Origin: Chamaecyparis obtusa
Taxonomy: Eukaryota > Streptophyta > Pinopsida > Cupressales > Cupressaceae
Assembly (NCBI GenBank): GCA_027943335.1
Contig: BSBK01004083.1
Coordinates: forward strand, 434,501-498,500
Length of the DNA: 64,000 nucleotides
Direction: 5' to 3'
Shown here: piece after piece, positions 33,821 to 47,346 of the stretch
How positions within the stretch are numbered: position 1 is the first letter of the stretch
Layout of the letters: each line of letters opens with the position of its first letter
Made by a program: the position numbers and the translations under genes
The notes under the pieces: model-generated
The model's database searches: none
What the model was told of the DNA's origin: nothing
Seen by the model: only the letters and a program-made list of their open reading frames with translations

Positions 33821-35402
33821 ATGGCATTCTATAGGAAGGATAGTCCTAAATTTGATCCTCAAAACTTCGACAGTTGGAAAAACAAGATGCGAACACATCT
33901 GCTATGTTTGGGCATAGATTACTTGATGATTGTAAAGAAAAAGGAATCTCTGAAGGCTGAGAATGATTTGGAGTCAGCCACTGATGATGAAAAGATATTC
34001 TCATGCAACATGGTCACAAGAGAAGCATTGATCAGTGCACTATCTGAGGGTGAGTTTACTGAAATTAAAGATTTGGATTCGGCACATGAAATTTGGAATA
34101 GATTAGAGGCACTGTATGAAGGAGACAAGTATACCAAACAAGCGAAGTTACAAAACTGGAAAACAAAGATGGAGAAGATGCAAATGAATGAAGATGAAAG
34201 CATTAGGGCCTATGTTCAAAGGGTTACACAAGTTGTAGTCGGAATCAAAAATTGTGGAGGCACTTATGATGAAGATGAAGTTATTGCAAAGATCCTCAGA
34301 TCTCTAACTCCTGCTTACAAGTTCAAGGCTATGTCTATTGAAGAAACTATACCTCTAACTCCGAACTTTAGCAGAGAGATGTTGATTGCAAAGCTAACTA
34401 CATTTGAAACTGCGGAATTAGGAGAAGCTGCACCTAAAGTTGAATCTGCATTTAAGGCATCCGCACACAAGAAATCGTCCGCACTTCCAAACACAAGCAA
34501 AGAAGACCTAAAAGAAGAGCTTGGTGAGTATGCTGAGGAATGGGAAAAGATAACGGCAGAAGAAAGAAAGATGGATGAACTTGTTGCACTGATTGCTAGA
34601 AGAGAAAAAAGAGGTAAGGGCAAGTTTGAAGGCAAGTTACCCTTGAAATGTTTTTCATGCAATAAGGTAGGTCATTTTGCATCTAGATGTCCTACAAGAG
34701 TTTCTAAGTACAAACCTGATTATGCAAAGATTAAAAGAGACAAAGAATGTTATTATGCTAGTGAAGGAATCTCTGATGATGATGATTTAGATTATGAAGA
34801 GATTGGAATTGTTGCTATTAAAGATGAACGAGTACATGAAGAAAAAGCCTTAGTATCTCATGTTGACAAGAAAACTGAATGGATAATTGACAGTGGTTGT
34901 TCTCATCATAAGACTAGTGATAAGAACAAGTTTGTTAAATTAGTAAATTATGATGGAGGTGTTGTGAGGTTTGGGGACAATCTCCCTAAATCCATCATAG
35001 GAGTTCCCCCTAAATCCATCATAGGAGTAGGATCCATTACTCTGGATGGAAAAACTAATACAGACTATGCACTACTTGTTGAAGGACTGAAACATAATTT
35101 TTTGAGTGTCGAACAGTTAATGGATAAAGATTTTCAGTTAAGTTTTGTTAATGGTAAATGTTTTATCAGAAGCAAGGAAGGAAAACTAATTGCTACCGGT
35201 CCAAAATCTAGAGGTAATGTATTTGAACTAAACACATCTGGAGCCTCTTGTTTTGTTGCAAAGGTAGAAGACAGTTGGTTATGGCATAGGAGATTTTGTC
35301 ATGTTAATTTTGATAACATTGTGAAGGCACGTATGGCTAATGCAATAAGAGATCTACCGAAGATTGTGAAACCATCTAACATTGTATGCAGAGAATGTGT
35401 TA
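33821..35402 (+). pseudogene. Copia gag-protease-integrase N-terminus
   Basis: ATG at 33821 (MAFYRKDSPKFD) opens a frame containing a UBN2-type Gag (residues about 10-200), a zinc knuckle CFSCNKVGHFASRC (about 282), the protease active site WIIDSGCSHHKT (about 360) and the Gag-pre-integrase HHCC region ending CRECVMG. A 24-base tandem duplication near 34986-35033 repeats PKSIIGV inside the protease region and keeps the frame. Near 35400 the frame shifts and the original frame runs out at 35527. Gag would form the particle and protease would cleave the polyprotein; the shift prevents full-length pol. Confidence 0.9.
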
Positions 35403-36090
35403 TGGGAAGCAGACTAGAAGCAATCATAAATGCAAAACATATACATCAAAAGGAAAGTTGGATCTGGTACATACAGATCTATGTGGACCTAGAAGAACAA
35501 AGTCATACTATGGTGAAAGGTATATAATACTCTTTGTTGATGACTTTTCTAGAATGATGTGGGTTACTTATTTAAGAGAAAAATTAGAAGCATTTGATAA
35601 ATTCAAGTTGTTGAAAGCAAAAGTAGAAAATGAATCAGGTTTAAAGATCAAGTGTTTAAGGTCAAACAGAGGTGGAGAATTTACTTCAGACTTGTTCAAT
35701 TCATATTGCGAAGAGCATGGGATAAAGAGACAAACATCTGCTCCTAGGACTCCACAACAGAATGGGATAGCAGAGCGAAGAAACTGGACTATACTTGATG
35801 CTGCTAGGACAATGTTAATTGAAGGAAATGTATCTCATGTACATTAGAGAAAGGTTATTAGAACAGCAGTATGCACATTGAACAAAATTCAAATCAAAGA
35901 AAGGTACAAGTAAGACTCCCTATGAACTATGGTTTGATCATACTCCTGTAAAATATTTCAGAATATTTGGTAGTAAATGTTATATCAAGAGGGATGATGA
36001 GATAGGGAAGTTTGATGCTAAAAGTGATGAAGGGATCTTCCTTGGTTACTCTGTTAAAAGCAAGGCTTACAAATGTTTCAATCTAAGATT
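35403..36090 (+). pseudogene. Copia integrase core with D-to-N change
   Basis: In the shifted frame the core reads HTDLCGPRRTKSYYGERYI, then CLRSNRGGEFTS, then PQQNGIAERRN. These are the three positions of the integrase DDE triad. The second aspartate, normally in LRSDRGGEF, is AAC (Asn) at 35665-35667, so catalysis should be lost. A TAG at 35845-35847 and a further shift near 35900 follow, after which IFGSKCYIKRDDE marks the C-terminal part. Confidence 0.88.
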
Positions 36091-36344
36091 GAGGAAGATG
36101 ATTGAAAGTAACAATGTAAGAATAGATGAGAAGTTTCAGATACAAGAAAGAATGTATGACAGTAATCGGATTTCAGAGATAAAAGAAACTACTACTGCTG
36201 CAAAAGAAGAACTTGCTGAGGAAGAAAGTGAAAAAGAGGCTTGTGATGCTAGTACAAGAAAGACTACTGAGACTCCTAAAACTCCAAGGTATGTAAAAAA
36301 ATAACCATCCTGAAAATCAAATTATTGGCAATACCAGTCAGAGA

Positions 36345-37931
36345 GTGCTAACTAGATCAAAAGTTAAAGAAGAAATTTGTTTGATTTCTCAAGTTGAGCC
36401 AAAAACTACAGATGAAGCCTTTAAAGATGAATCTTGGATAAATGCTATGAAAGAAGAATTGGATCAGATAAAAAAGAATAATACTTGGGAACTGGTTCCT
36501 AGACCTAAAAATAAAAATATAATACGAACAAAATGGGTTTTTAGAAACAAAATGGATGAAGAAGGAACTGTTCTAAGGAACAAAGCAAGACTAGTGTGTA
36601 AGCGATACTCACAGCAAGAAGGCATAGATTTTGAAGAAACATTTCCTCATGTTGCTAGAATAGAGGCAGTAAGATTGTTCCTATCTTATGTTGCACATAA
36701 AAACTTCAAAGCGTATCACATGGATGTTAAATCGGCATTTCTGAATGAAGATCTTGAAGAAGAAGTCTATATAGAACAACTAGATGGATTTCCTCTATGC
36801 AAAGATAAAGACATGGTGTGCAAATTGAAGAAAGTTTTGTATGGGTTGAAGCAAGCTCCTAGGGCTTGGTATGCAAGGTTAGACAAGTATCTACTTGGGC
36901 TTGGATTCAGAAAAGGTAATGCGGACAATAATTTGTATTTAAGAACTACTGAAGATGGAATCCTGATAGTAGAAGTATTTGTGGATGACATTATCTTTGG
37001 AGGTAATGATGATCTATGTAAGAAATTTGCTAAAGAAATGCAAAGTGAATTTGAAATGTCCATGATAGGTGAAATGAAATTCTTTCTTGGATTGCAAATA
37101 ACTCAGAATGAGAATGGTATTTTCATTTCTCAGACCAAGTATCTAAAAGAATTGCTTAAGAAATTTGGAATGGAAGATTGTAAACCAGTAGGAACACCTA
37201 TGGTGACTGGCAACAAGCTAACAATTGGTGATGAATCAAAGTGTGTTTTACAGACTTTGTATAGATCAATGGTTGGAGGACTACAATATCTGACTCACAC
37301 CAGACCAGATATTGCTAATGTTGTTGGAATTGTGGCTAGATATCAGGCAGAACCCAAAGAAACATATCTAGCTATTGTGAAAAGGATACTGAGGTATCTA
37401 AGAGGAACCATAGATTATGGCTTATCATATGACAGAAATGCTAGCTTTGAACTTCATGCTTATACTGATGTTGATTGGGCAGGAAATATTGATGACAGAA
37501 AAAGTACCAGTGGTGGTGCATTTTTCCTTGGGAAAAAGTTGGTTTCTTGGCAAAGTAAGAAACAAGATTGTACAGCACAATCTACTGTTGAATCAGAGTA
37601 TGTTGCTGCTACTATAAACTACACTCACATTGGTTGGATGAAACAAATGCTGACAGACATTGGAATAACTTTTGATGAGCATGTGATTATTCATTGTGAC
37701 AACACCAGTACACTGAATATGTCAAAGAATCCGGTGATGCATTCCAAAACTAAACATATTTCTATCAAGTATCACTTCCTGAGAGACAAGGGGGCAGAAA
37801 AAGAAATCAAATTAGAATATATCAGTACAAAAGAGCAGATTGCAGACATCTTCACAAAGCCACTGCCGAAAGATACCTTTGAATATCTCAGAGGTATGCT
37901 AGGGGTTCAGGCCACTCCTAGTCAGAACTAA
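36345..37931 (+). CDS. Copia reverse transcriptase and RNase H
   Basis: A 528-residue open frame covers nearly all of the reverse transcriptase and RNase H part. Visible are [57 protein letters not shown], the active site [13 protein letters not shown] (FVDD rather than the common YVDD), and RNase H with [18 protein letters not shown] and VESEYVAA. It ends with [15 protein letters not shown], the usual copia C-terminus. Length and motifs are intact for these two domains. As it lies behind frameshifts it would not be made from the element's own start codon. Confidence concerns family identity, not expression. Confidence 0.93.
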   Translation: MLTRSKVKEEICLISQVEPKTTDEAFKDESWINAMKEELDQIKKNNTWELVPRPKNKNIIRTKWVFRNKMDEEGTVLRNKARLVCKRYSQQEGIDFEETFPHVARIEAVRLFLSYVAHKNFKAYHMDVKSAFLNEDLEEEVYIEQLDGFPLCKDKDMVCKLKKVLYGLKQAPRAWYARLDKYLLGLGFRKGNADNNLYLRTTEDGILIVEVFVDDIIFGGNDDLCKKFAKEMQSEFEMSMIGEMKFFLGLQITQNENGIFISQTKYLKELLKKFGMEDCKPVGTPMVTGNKLTIGDESKCVLQTLYRSMVGGLQYLTHTRPDIANVVGIVARYQAEPKETYLAIVKRILRYLRGTIDYGLSYDRNASFELHAYTDVDWAGNIDDRKSTSGGAFFLGKKLVSWQSKKQDCTAQSTVESEYVAATINYTHIGWMKQMLTDIGITFDEHVIIHCDNTSTLNMSKNPVMHSKTKHISIKYHFLRDKGAEKEIKLEYISTKEQIADIFTKPLPKDTFEYLRGMLGVQATPSQN

Positions 37932-38210
37932 ATGATGCAGAGGTGCATCAGTCCACAGGTATTCAAAGCCTTATCACTATCTGGACTGGATACAGGGATC
38001 TACTCCTCAGGGGGAGTGATCGTGGAAGAAAGTTTATCTGTGAAGGCAGCCAAAGCCTCCTGGCACCCTTTGCCATTGTTGTCAATGGGGAAGTGTTGCT
38101 ATGAGCAAATCCCTACTGTATGGGAAGATTGTTTGTTGCAGGACTTTGGATTCATATAACTTTGGGATAAGATTTTCCCATATGTTGACATCAATGCCAA
38201 AGGGGGAGAT

Positions 38211-39453
38211 TGTTGGATATTGCTAATGCATGGGAGGTGATTGAGACATTTAATATGTTTAATCACTACGTTACTAAATGGGCACTCATACTGTTGTCAT
38301 TTGTGTTTTATCACTGATGTCAACATATGTTTCTATGAAGGAACCAGATTGGTAATCACAGTGTACGGACACTGTACGGATGTTTCAGATGCTGCGAAGT
38401 AAGATAAGAGTTCAGGTGGATGTTGTGATCTTATATCTAAGATTGCATCATTAGATGTTTCACATTGAGAGAGATACAAATGTTTTAATGAAAACTGGTC
38501 ACTGTACTGAGACAGTGAGAATTGATAGAGTTAGTCTGAGTTTTTGGTATATCTTTCAGAGGATTTGGATTCAAGGTATGCGAGCTTGAAGGATGATAGA
38601 CATGGTACTGAAGAATGTTCATTGGTCAGCGCAAGGTACGGAATGATTTGTGATGTCATCTATGGCGCGTGTTCTGGCGATGGCTTACTGTGAAGCCAAC
38701 TCAGGAAATGAAGCGTGTGTTTTGTTTGACGAACAAAAATTAAGGATGTCGGTCCTTAATTGTTGTAATGTAATCATTGTAGACTTATCCTAGATACCAT
38801 GTGTATCTTAGCAAGGGTTTATGTAATTGTTTGTAACTAAGAAAGCCTCATGGGCCGACTTGATCATGGTAAATTATAATAAGGTATATATGTAGAGTCT
38901 TTTCTTTGGAAAAGATAAGGATGGAAAATATGTGATATAAAAAAGTTGGAAAAGCTGTGAGTTTGTGTCTGTTGTATGTAGAGCAGAGGTTTACTGGTGG
39001 ACTTCATTGGAACTGATCAAGCAAAGACAGTTGCTGGCAAACAGTTCAAAAGATTGTGTATTTCTTTATATAAACATGTTGCGAACTAGTGACTTCTGAA
39101 GGTGGATTTGACCTTCCTTGGGCAGTGAGCCCTCTCTTTTGTTCTTGACTCCTAACAGGGTCTCTCCTCTAACAAGGACTATGTACTGTAATGTTTCAAT
39201 AAGCTCCTAAAAAGGCTATATCTTCTAACAAGGATAACTATACTCTCAGTACATCATTTGTGGGTAATAATTCCCACCGGGGTTTTTACCTTTAACAGGG
39301 TTTCCCAAAAACCCAAATATTGTGTTATTGTGTTGGCATTCATTGTGTTCATTGGATCTGATATTGTGGAACTTAAAGTTTAAAGTTTAATATTCTGTTA
39401 TACAACTGATTCACCCCCCCTCTCAGTTGTATTGTGGACTGTTATTCCTAACA
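38211..39453 (+). repeat. 3' LTR of the copia element
   Basis: Pairs with 32510-33759. Differences are scattered substitutions and small changes in the C-run near 39414. Confidence 0.92.
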
Positions 39454-41025
39454 CCTTCAAGTTCTTTCTTATTTACCTTTGGCCCAAGAGTTTTCGAGTA
39501 GCATCCTTCAATTACTAATTCTTTCTCCTCATTCAACAATCTTTCAATACGTTGGATGTTAATTTCATAAGCATTCAGTAATAGTTCTTTTTATTGTCTC
39601 CCAAATGTCTTTGTCTATTGGTTGTTACATTGTTTTTTCTACTTGGTTAAAGGAATTGATCCACATTTATTAAGTACAAGCAAATGCATTGCTATCACTT
39701 CCCACTCTGCACTTGTATAATTTCTTGTAGTACAAATGTTTATGTTTTCTCAATTGAGGCTCCAACTTCAATTTATGCTTCAGCTTTGACTCCGTTTTTG
39801 GGATGGACTCCAATGATTTGTACAACTATGCTTTCTTCAATTACTTGATATTTCGAGATGAAACAACATGCAAAATCAAAGACTTGATATTTCGTGATTA
39901 AACATCAAATTTCCAACTCTTTCTTGAATAAGGATGCTCATATGATAATCAATGTAAATGAATTGTGTGATCAAATGAGACAACCTCAAGGTTTCTTCTT
40001 AATTGTGGACTTCACTCAATTATTTTGATGTGATATGCTAGTTATCACGAAGGGACTTATGGCGTTCATCCAATGGATATCAACTTGCTTATAACTTCTT
40101 CTCACCAAAAAACTTCCAACCAAATAACTTGCTAGGAAAGAAAATCTAATCTAACTCTAAGAATGTAGGATAATGTTGATGATGGGGTAAGCCTCTAACC
40201 AATCTTTGATTTGTCGTATCAACTAGGCATAGGAGGGTACTATCTTCTATAGATGCAGGAATGATTTTCACACTAGCAATGCTCATCCAAATACCCGTAC
40301 AATCTAAATGAACATCTCCAAAAGAAGTTAAACAAGTGCAATTTAAGCCCAGACTAACCTTACACCTTTACTTACAATCATCAAGTAACAAAAGGTATGG
40401 ACACTAGCTTCACCATTAATCACCATTCAACAATATCTTCCATCCATTTACTTCTACTCCTACTTGACATGAAATAAAATCCCAATCTAAGTGAAAGATG
40501 TAAAGCACCATGCAATACTCCAAAATGATCATATATATCCACACCATGCAAGCACAACAATAAATAAGGAACAATTTTGGTAGTACTTTAACAACAATTC
40601 TCCAACATAACTCTCTTAGAAATGATGTTAGCAAGCCTTTATATAGCGACTTCAATTACAATGAATGGCCAAGATTGATTTAAAATCAAAGGCCAAGATT
40701 AATCCACATAAGCCTTAATTAGGGTTTTCATAACCATAGATACAAATATTAAATGCCCACCCAATTAAAATTGAGCACCACCATATGGGCCAACAAAAAA
40801 ATTACATTGTCTTCATGAGCCAATAAGAAAATAGATTAGCACACCCACTACATAAGATGCACCAACAAATGAACCAAAGAAAAGAGAGCTTGTCGAAGAA
40901 GCCACCAACTAGTAGACTAATGAGTAAATTTAAATGCCTTCAAGAGCCAATCAAAAAAAAGGTCATGTGGGCCTATGCCACTTGGCGCCAAATGGGACAA
41001 TCAAAATTAGGCATTTATTAATCAA
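39454..41025. other. Intron sequence, no gene assigned
   Basis: No phase-consistent exon or coding domain. TATATAAAGGCTTGC on the minus strand near 40640 looks like a core promoter of an old LTR, but no partner copy is in the window. Confidence 0.35.
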
Positions 41026-42424
41026 TGTCATGTCCCCTCTCTAGTCTAACTAGCAGAGTCATGAGAGTTGGCCTATTATTGGAGTCTCGTGGGCTAGCAG
41101 TGGTGGATAGAGACTCATACTAGATACTTAGTGACCGGAGTTGGTTCTAAAGTCAGTTTGAGAGCCAGTCACGGCAGTTCCTTAATTTTAGGGATTTTCC
41201 TAAAATTTAGGAGGTTGTGACAGTGACCAGATTTGAAGCTCCTCGGGACCAGTATACGGTTTTAGTTTCAAAGTGACAGGGTATATTCCCTAGTTTCTAG
41301 GAGCATCCCTAGTTTTTAGGGATGGGACTGCCACTTGGCCCACATTGCCTGACATCAGTCACAGGCAAGTGACAGGACCAGTTCACTGATTATTTGGTTG
41401 GTTTGGCTGTCCAGTTGAATAAAAGGAAATATTTTTAATATTTCCTTTGCATTTAAATAAATTAAAATAAAGCTATTTATATAGCTAATTGGAGTAATAA
41501 GGAGATTTTGGCTTCATCTGGTCAGGCAGGCCTATGTGTTATAGCTCGTTGGAAAGGTTTTAAATTATTATAACTTATTTTCATCATTCAGAGACCTTCG
41601 AGCACCTAGAGTTATGTTATTTGAGGAAAGGGGTGTTTTTTCCTATACATAAAGGTCTTTTAATTGAGAAGATGTCATTTTATAATAAAGGTAAAGGCAT
41701 ATTCTCCCTTTAGGGTTCGATTGGCTTCGAGAGGGAGATAAAAAGAGATGTTGGCTCATTCTTTCATCATCTTTTACATCTTCATTCTTGGTATTTGCGA
41801 TTTTGCTCTGAGGAGCGATTCTAGAGGACTGGGACGCAAACCCCAGAGCCTGACTATTGGGACGCAACCCCAATAGATGGTTTCAACAGCATTCTACAGT
41901 ATTGTTTCAGCACTTGACAAAGATTGTTAAGTTTAGCGTTTGGGAGTGCTTGTGCATTGCGCGTTGGAGGTCTTGTTTGGCACATTGGGATCTTCTTGCT
42001 GCCTTGGCGTGACTATAGCAGTTGTACGACTACCTTTCAGCTGGCACGTGGTTTGCTGGTTGGCTTACGTTAGCCATCTCTACCCTTTGGTGCGTGGCTG
42101 GTCCATTCTTGCAACTAGTGTCATCATTCCTTGTTTGTAAACACCTTTGCTGGCATACTGATTGCATATCTTGCCTGGTACAATTTGTAGCTATTCTGGT
42201 TGACTGAATATTATATTATTGCACGTTGTTTCCAGCCTATTTCATATTTGCTGCTCTTGTTATTTATTGTTTTACTTATATTTGAAAAATACAAAAAAAA
42301 AAAGAAACAATCCTTCTGCAACTTTTGTCTAATTCTCTAAGACCACAAAGAAAGCACAAGAAAATCTATTATTTTACTTAAAATTTACCGAAATTCAATG
42401 AAAGGATCCTTTTGGGATCTTTCA
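41026..42424 (+). repeat. 5' LTR of the gypsy element
   Basis: Contains CCTATACATAAAGG near 41642 as a candidate TATA region. Small open frames present in both LTRs are not genes. Confidence 0.92.
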
Positions 42425-43217
42425 ATGGTATCAGAGCCTGAAACCTGCCAGCCTGTAAGGTTTCAATGAAATTATCACAACAAGTTACAGAAAAGGGTTT
42501 GATAATTCATTTCAGCATTTGGCATCTGTTTTTTATATATCTTCTATGCATTTTGGTGGAGAAATACATAGGTTCTACGAGCATAGGAGAAACCAGTGGC
42601 AAGCAGAGGCTGCCAGAGACGCAGAGACACCAACTATGGGTGAGGCACAAGGTGTTGTTGGAGACGGCATGCCTACAGAGGTAGAGGAGAGAGAGTTCAT
42701 GAGAACTCTGATTGCTACACAGCCTAGGATAGTCCAGACACTTGACAGATTAACGGATACCCTGGAGTGGATAGAATTGGATAGGCGTGGAGGTAGACAG
42801 GGAAGATAGGGAAGGAGCAGGTCGGTTTCCGTTGCAAGAAGCTAGCGCAGTCATCGATCCCATGTCTCAGCAGGGAGCTCCCTTCATTTCCATAGGCAGG
42901 AACGTCCACGTGTTCCTGCTCTGGATAGACCATTATTGCCTCAGTTTGGGCAAGTTGAGCAAACGGCAAAGGTGAAGCCACCTGAGGTTGGATTATAGGA
43001 TTCGGTCATGGCAGCTACAACTGAGTGGAGAGCCCTAACTGAGAAGTTAGGGATGTTTTTTCCTTTTCCACAGTATTGTGCACATCGTGGGGATAACACT
43101 AGGTTCAGAGGAGACAGGGACTAAAGACCACAGCAGAACAATGACCTCAGTAGAGCCACTGGGAAGATCACACTGGCTACCTATGATGGCACGAGTGATA
43201 CGAGTTCGTGCGCTTGG

Positions 43218-44519
43218 GTGCACAAGCTGGACATCTATTTATCATTGAGACCTATGCTTGAGAGAGAGGCTATACAGTTTGTGGTTTTGCATTTAGACGG
43301 GGTTGCCTATGATTGGTGGCACCATGGATTGGTCACCCAAGATCACGTCATGGTTCACTCCTATGCTGAATTCACTAAGGGGCTCATTGCTAGGTTTGAT
43401 TGTAAAGACACAGAGCTTTACTACCGGGAGTTGGCACACATTAGGCAGACAGGGAACGTGGAGTCTTTTGTGAATGAGTTCCAGCGTATTGCAGTCATGG
43501 TTCCTGACATGTCTCATAGTCGTTGTGTGATGTTGTTCATAGAGGGTTTGCAAGACAGGCTGAAGGGACTAGTACGAGCATACAGGCCAGCCACCCTCAC
43601 GAAGGCCATTGATGTTACATTTAGACTAGACACCCCTCCTACTTCTTATCAGGCAGATAAGAAACCTTTCAGGGATTCTCGGCCTCCCCAGAAGGTCAAC
43701 ACTTCCCAAGGCAAAGGGGGACCACCTTCTAGACCACTCAGGATAGACAAGGAGTCAAGGAATGAGCTGAAGAGGAAGAAACTATGCTTCTCCTGTAAGG
43801 AGCCATGGGAACCTGGACATCGTTGCCTTGGTAAAGGCAAGGTTCATTAGATAGAGGTGACATCTGAGATAGACGATGAGGAGATACCTGATACTGATAC
43901 TGAGGATAGTCCGGAGGAGGTTGAGCAGGGACACCCACAGTTAGAGCTAAACACTCCAAAGCCTTTGGCGTCAGCTAAAGTGACTATGGCTACTCTCTCC
44001 AGTTATCCCAAATTTCATGCCTTTCATTTGAAAGGTACATTGAGAGGCCAGCGGGTTATGAGCTTAGTAGACACAGGTGCCACGCACAACTTTATTAACG
44101 AGAAGCTAGTTGACAGGCGTGGGTTCCAATTCGAGGAGTTTGTTGGTTTTGGAGTGAAGGTTGCAGACGATGCCGTTTTGAGCTGTACTCGGCGGATTCC
44201 TTAGCTTTGCATCCAGATGGGGGACTATACTCTGACAGAGGATTTTTATCTGTTACCGCTGGAGGATTATGATGTAGTTTTGGGCATGCTGTGGTTACAG
44301 GGTATTGGGCGATACATCATTGACCACCACTGCATGCAGCTGGAGTTTCTTTCTGGAGGGAAGAAGACTATCTTGAGGGCAGCTTCAGACGATGGTCCTA
44401 AGGAGGTAACTTCCTGCAAGATGGAGACTATCATTCGTCATGATGACATACTTTGGGCTATACGTTGTTTTGTGAAGTCCAAAATACCTACACCTCGGAT
44501 GGCAAGGCCTTTCATGTAG
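43218..44519 (+). pseudogene. Gypsy gag and protease, two in-frame stops
   Basis: One frame runs through Gag (HLDGVAYDWWHHGL, FNEFQRI-type core at about 43450), a zinc knuckle CFSCKEPWEPGHRC, then after TAG at 43848-43850 an acidic linker and the protease SLVDTGATHNFINEKL. A second TAG is at 44202-44204, and the frame continues to 44519 with DVVLGMLWLQGIG. Upstream, 42519-42809 may be the start of Gag with a further frame break. Both stops are point changes in an otherwise well-kept frame. Confidence 0.85.
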
Positions 44520-44539
44520 ACATACAGTCACTGATGGAC

Positions 44540-45793
44540 CAGCATGGTCGAGTCTTTGGTGACATACCTCCTGGTGTACCTCCTGATAGAGGTTTCAAGC
44601 ATGGGATAGAGATGGAGGATGGGGCTAAGCCCGTGATTACTACCCCATATCGTCATCCTAGAGCATACTGGATATGGGATTCAGAGGACCATCCATGAGC
44701 TACTGGATATGGGATTCATTCGCCCTAGCTCTAGCCCTTTTGCTTCTTCTGTGGTGCTTGTTAAGAAGAAGGATGGGACTTTGCAAATGTGTATGATTAC
44801 AGAGCCTTGAACAAAAAGACAATCAAGAATAGATACCCCATTCCACGCATTGATGAGTTGTTAGATGAGCTACATGGATCTTTCTACTTCTCGAAGATTG
44901 ATCTCCATTCAGGCTATCATCAGAATCGTGTGCGGGATGAGGATGTGCACAAGACTGCTTTCCGTTGTCACTATGGACACTATGAGTTTCTGGTGATGCC
45001 TTTTGGCCTCACTGATGCACCTGCCACCTTCGAGTTCTGTATGAACCACATCTTCAACAAGCAGTTGAGGAAATCAGTTTTGGTGTTTTTTGATGACATA
45101 TTGATTTACAGTCGGACATGGGAGGATCATCTCAAACACATTGAGGAGGTGCTTAGCATCATGGAAAGTCAGTATCTATTTGCTAAGTTGTCCAAATGTG
45201 AATTTGGACTCAGAAAGATTTTATACTTGGGTCACGTGATTAGTGCAGAGGGAGTAAAAGTGCATGAGGAGAAGATTCAGGCAATTCGCGATTGGCCCTC
45301 TCCCAGGAACATTACTGAGTTGTGTGGGTTCCTTGGTTTATGTGCCTATTATAGGAGATTCGTGAGGGGATTCTCTCAGTTAGTAGCACCTTTAACAGAT
45401 CTCACGAAGAAGGGAGCCTTCAGATGGACAGAGCAGGCACAGGGAATCTTTGAGAGACTCAAGGAGGTTATGAGCACTTGTCCAATTTTGGCACTCCCCG
45501 ATTTCTCGCAGCCATTTGTACTTGAGTGTGATGCTTCAAGTGAAGGCATAGGGGCGGTGTTGATGCAGAACAAACACCCCCTTGCTTACGAGAGTAGGAA
45601 GCTGCGGGATAATGAGAGGTTGTATTCCACATATGACAAGGAAATGTTGGCTATCATGCATGCATTAGCCAAATTCAGACAGTATCTTGTTGGCAGCAAA
45701 TTTGTGGTGAGGATGGACCATAATAGTCTAAAATATTTCCTTGATCAGACAGAGCTTAATGATAGGCAAAAAAAGTGGGTAAGCAAGGTCTAG
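44540..45793 (+). pseudogene. Gypsy reverse transcriptase and RNase H
   Basis: From 44789 a 334-residue frame has [46 protein letters not shown], the active site [12 protein letters not shown] (FFDD in place of the usual YIDD) and RNase H with [16 protein letters not shown] and [11 protein letters not shown]. Just upstream, near 44660-44720, a 36-base segment around ACTGGATATGGGATTC is duplicated and the frame is disturbed. A stop at 45791-45793 ends the frame before integrase. Confidence 0.9.
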
Positions 45794-47311
45794 GCGTATG
45801 ATTTTGACATAGAGTTCATCAAGGGGAAGAACAATATTGTTGTTGATGCACTTTCCAGGAAGCCATCACTTGCTGCCCTATGTTCATTGAGCGAGATTTC
45901 AGCAAATTGGAAGGCTCAACTTTTAGTTGAGTATTCCAAAAATCAGCATGCTTGTGAGATCATGGATGGGTTGACACAGGATGACAAATATAGTGTAGTG
46001 GATGATGTCATCTACTACAATGGCAAGATCTACCTTATTCCTGAATCACAGTTGAAGGAGCACGTTTTGCTTACCATGATACTCCTACAACAGGACATCC
46101 GGGTTATGGTAAGACCTATAGGGCGGTACAGGAGAGATTCTCTTGGAAGGGTCTCAAGGATGATGTCTTACACCATGTTCGTGAATGCATGACTTGTCAG
46201 CAGAACAAGTCAGAGCATACTTTTCCGGCTAGATTGTTGTAGCCTCTACCTATACCAAAGCAGAAGTGGACAGGGATATCTATGGACTTCATTACAGGTC
46301 TTCCTCGAGTTCAGGGGAAGGACTAAATTTATGTTGTAGTGGATAGGTTGACTAAGTATGCCCACTTCTTTCCTATTGTAGCGGATTTCACAACTTCACA
46401 GGTAGCCGAGCTGTTTTTCAAAGAGATATTTAGACTCCATGGTCTCCCCAAGACCATAGTGAGTGACAGGGACAGCAGGTTCATGAGTTCCTTGTGGCAG
46501 GAACTTTTCAGGCTAGCAAGCACAGAGTTGACCCCAGCACTAGCTACCATCCTCAAACAGATAGACAAGTTGAGGTAGTTAATAAGTGGGTGGAGGGGTA
46601 TCTGCGCAACTATGTGTCAGGGCAGCAGAAGGCATGGGTATGCTGGCTGTATTTGGGCGAATATTGTTATAATACTACACACCACATGTCCATTGACATG
46701 ACTCCCTTCATAGCTCTTTATGGCTACGAGGCATTATCTTTTGTTGATTTGGCTTTCAGTGACAGCAGAGTTCCCTTGGCACAGGATTGGTTGCAGGAGA
46801 ACCAAGATATCATGAGATCTCTCAGGGAGAACTTGCAGCATGCTCAGAATCAGCAAAAGATGTACGTTGATCGGCAAAGGACGGAGAGAGCATTTGAGGT
46901 GGGTGACATGGTTTTCCTTCATCTACAGCCTTACAGACAGAGCACCCTTAAACGGGGAGGCGGGGAGGAGCTAAGAAGCTCAAGCCTCGTTTTTATGGAC
47001 CTTACCGAGTACTTAGGCGAGTTGGAGAGGTGGCCTATGAGATTGAGTTACCACCAGATAGTAGGATTCATAATGTGTTCCACGTGTCATGCCTGAAGAA
47101 GGCACTGAGGCAGCATATTACAACATCACGCAATTTACCTCCTTTGGATGAAGAGGGTAAATTGACTTTGGTCCCTGAGGAGATTCTGGAGGTCAGGGAG
47201 AGACGATTGAGGAGTAGGGTAATTCGAGAGTACTTGGTGTGTTGGAGAGGTCTACCCATAGAGGACGCCACCTGGGAGGGTGAGTCCATTTTGCAGCATC
47301 CAGTATTGTAG
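45794..47311 (+). pseudogene. Gypsy integrase and chromodomain
   Basis: Pieces in several frames give the integrase: VVVDRLTKYAHFFPI, SDRDSRFMSSLWQELF, then SYHPQTDRQVEVVNKW, followed by the GPY/F-type segment and a C-terminal chromodomain with EEILEVRERRLRSRVI, EYLVCWRGLPIEDATWE. Frame changes occur near 46180, 46500-46570 and 46990. The chromodomain itself (47030-47311) is uninterrupted and places the element among plant chromoviruses. Confidence 0.88.
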
Positions 47312-47346
47312 TTTCTTGTGGGCAAGCATCTCCGAGAGGGGAGGAC

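Larger units (their letters stand above)
32510..39453 (+). mobile_element. Ty1/copia retrotransposon, nearly complete but frameshifted
   Basis: LTRs at 32510-33759 and 38211-39453 begin TGTTGGATATT and end TTCCTAACA. TGGTATCAAAGCC (33762-33774) is the primer site and AAAGGGGGAGAT the polypurine tract. Flanking pentamers are CCTTT and CCTTC, a target duplication with one mismatch. All copia domains are present in order: Gag, zinc knuckle, protease, integrase, reverse transcriptase, RNase H. At least three frame breaks and a changed integrase catalytic residue make it non-functional. LTRs differ at scattered sites. It lies in the large intron of the minus-strand host gene, in antisense orientation. 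Confidence 0.95.

Noticed and set aside
41940..42207. Small open frames repeated near 48251-48517
   Set aside because: They lie within both LTRs of the gypsy element and are copies of non-coding LTR sequence.
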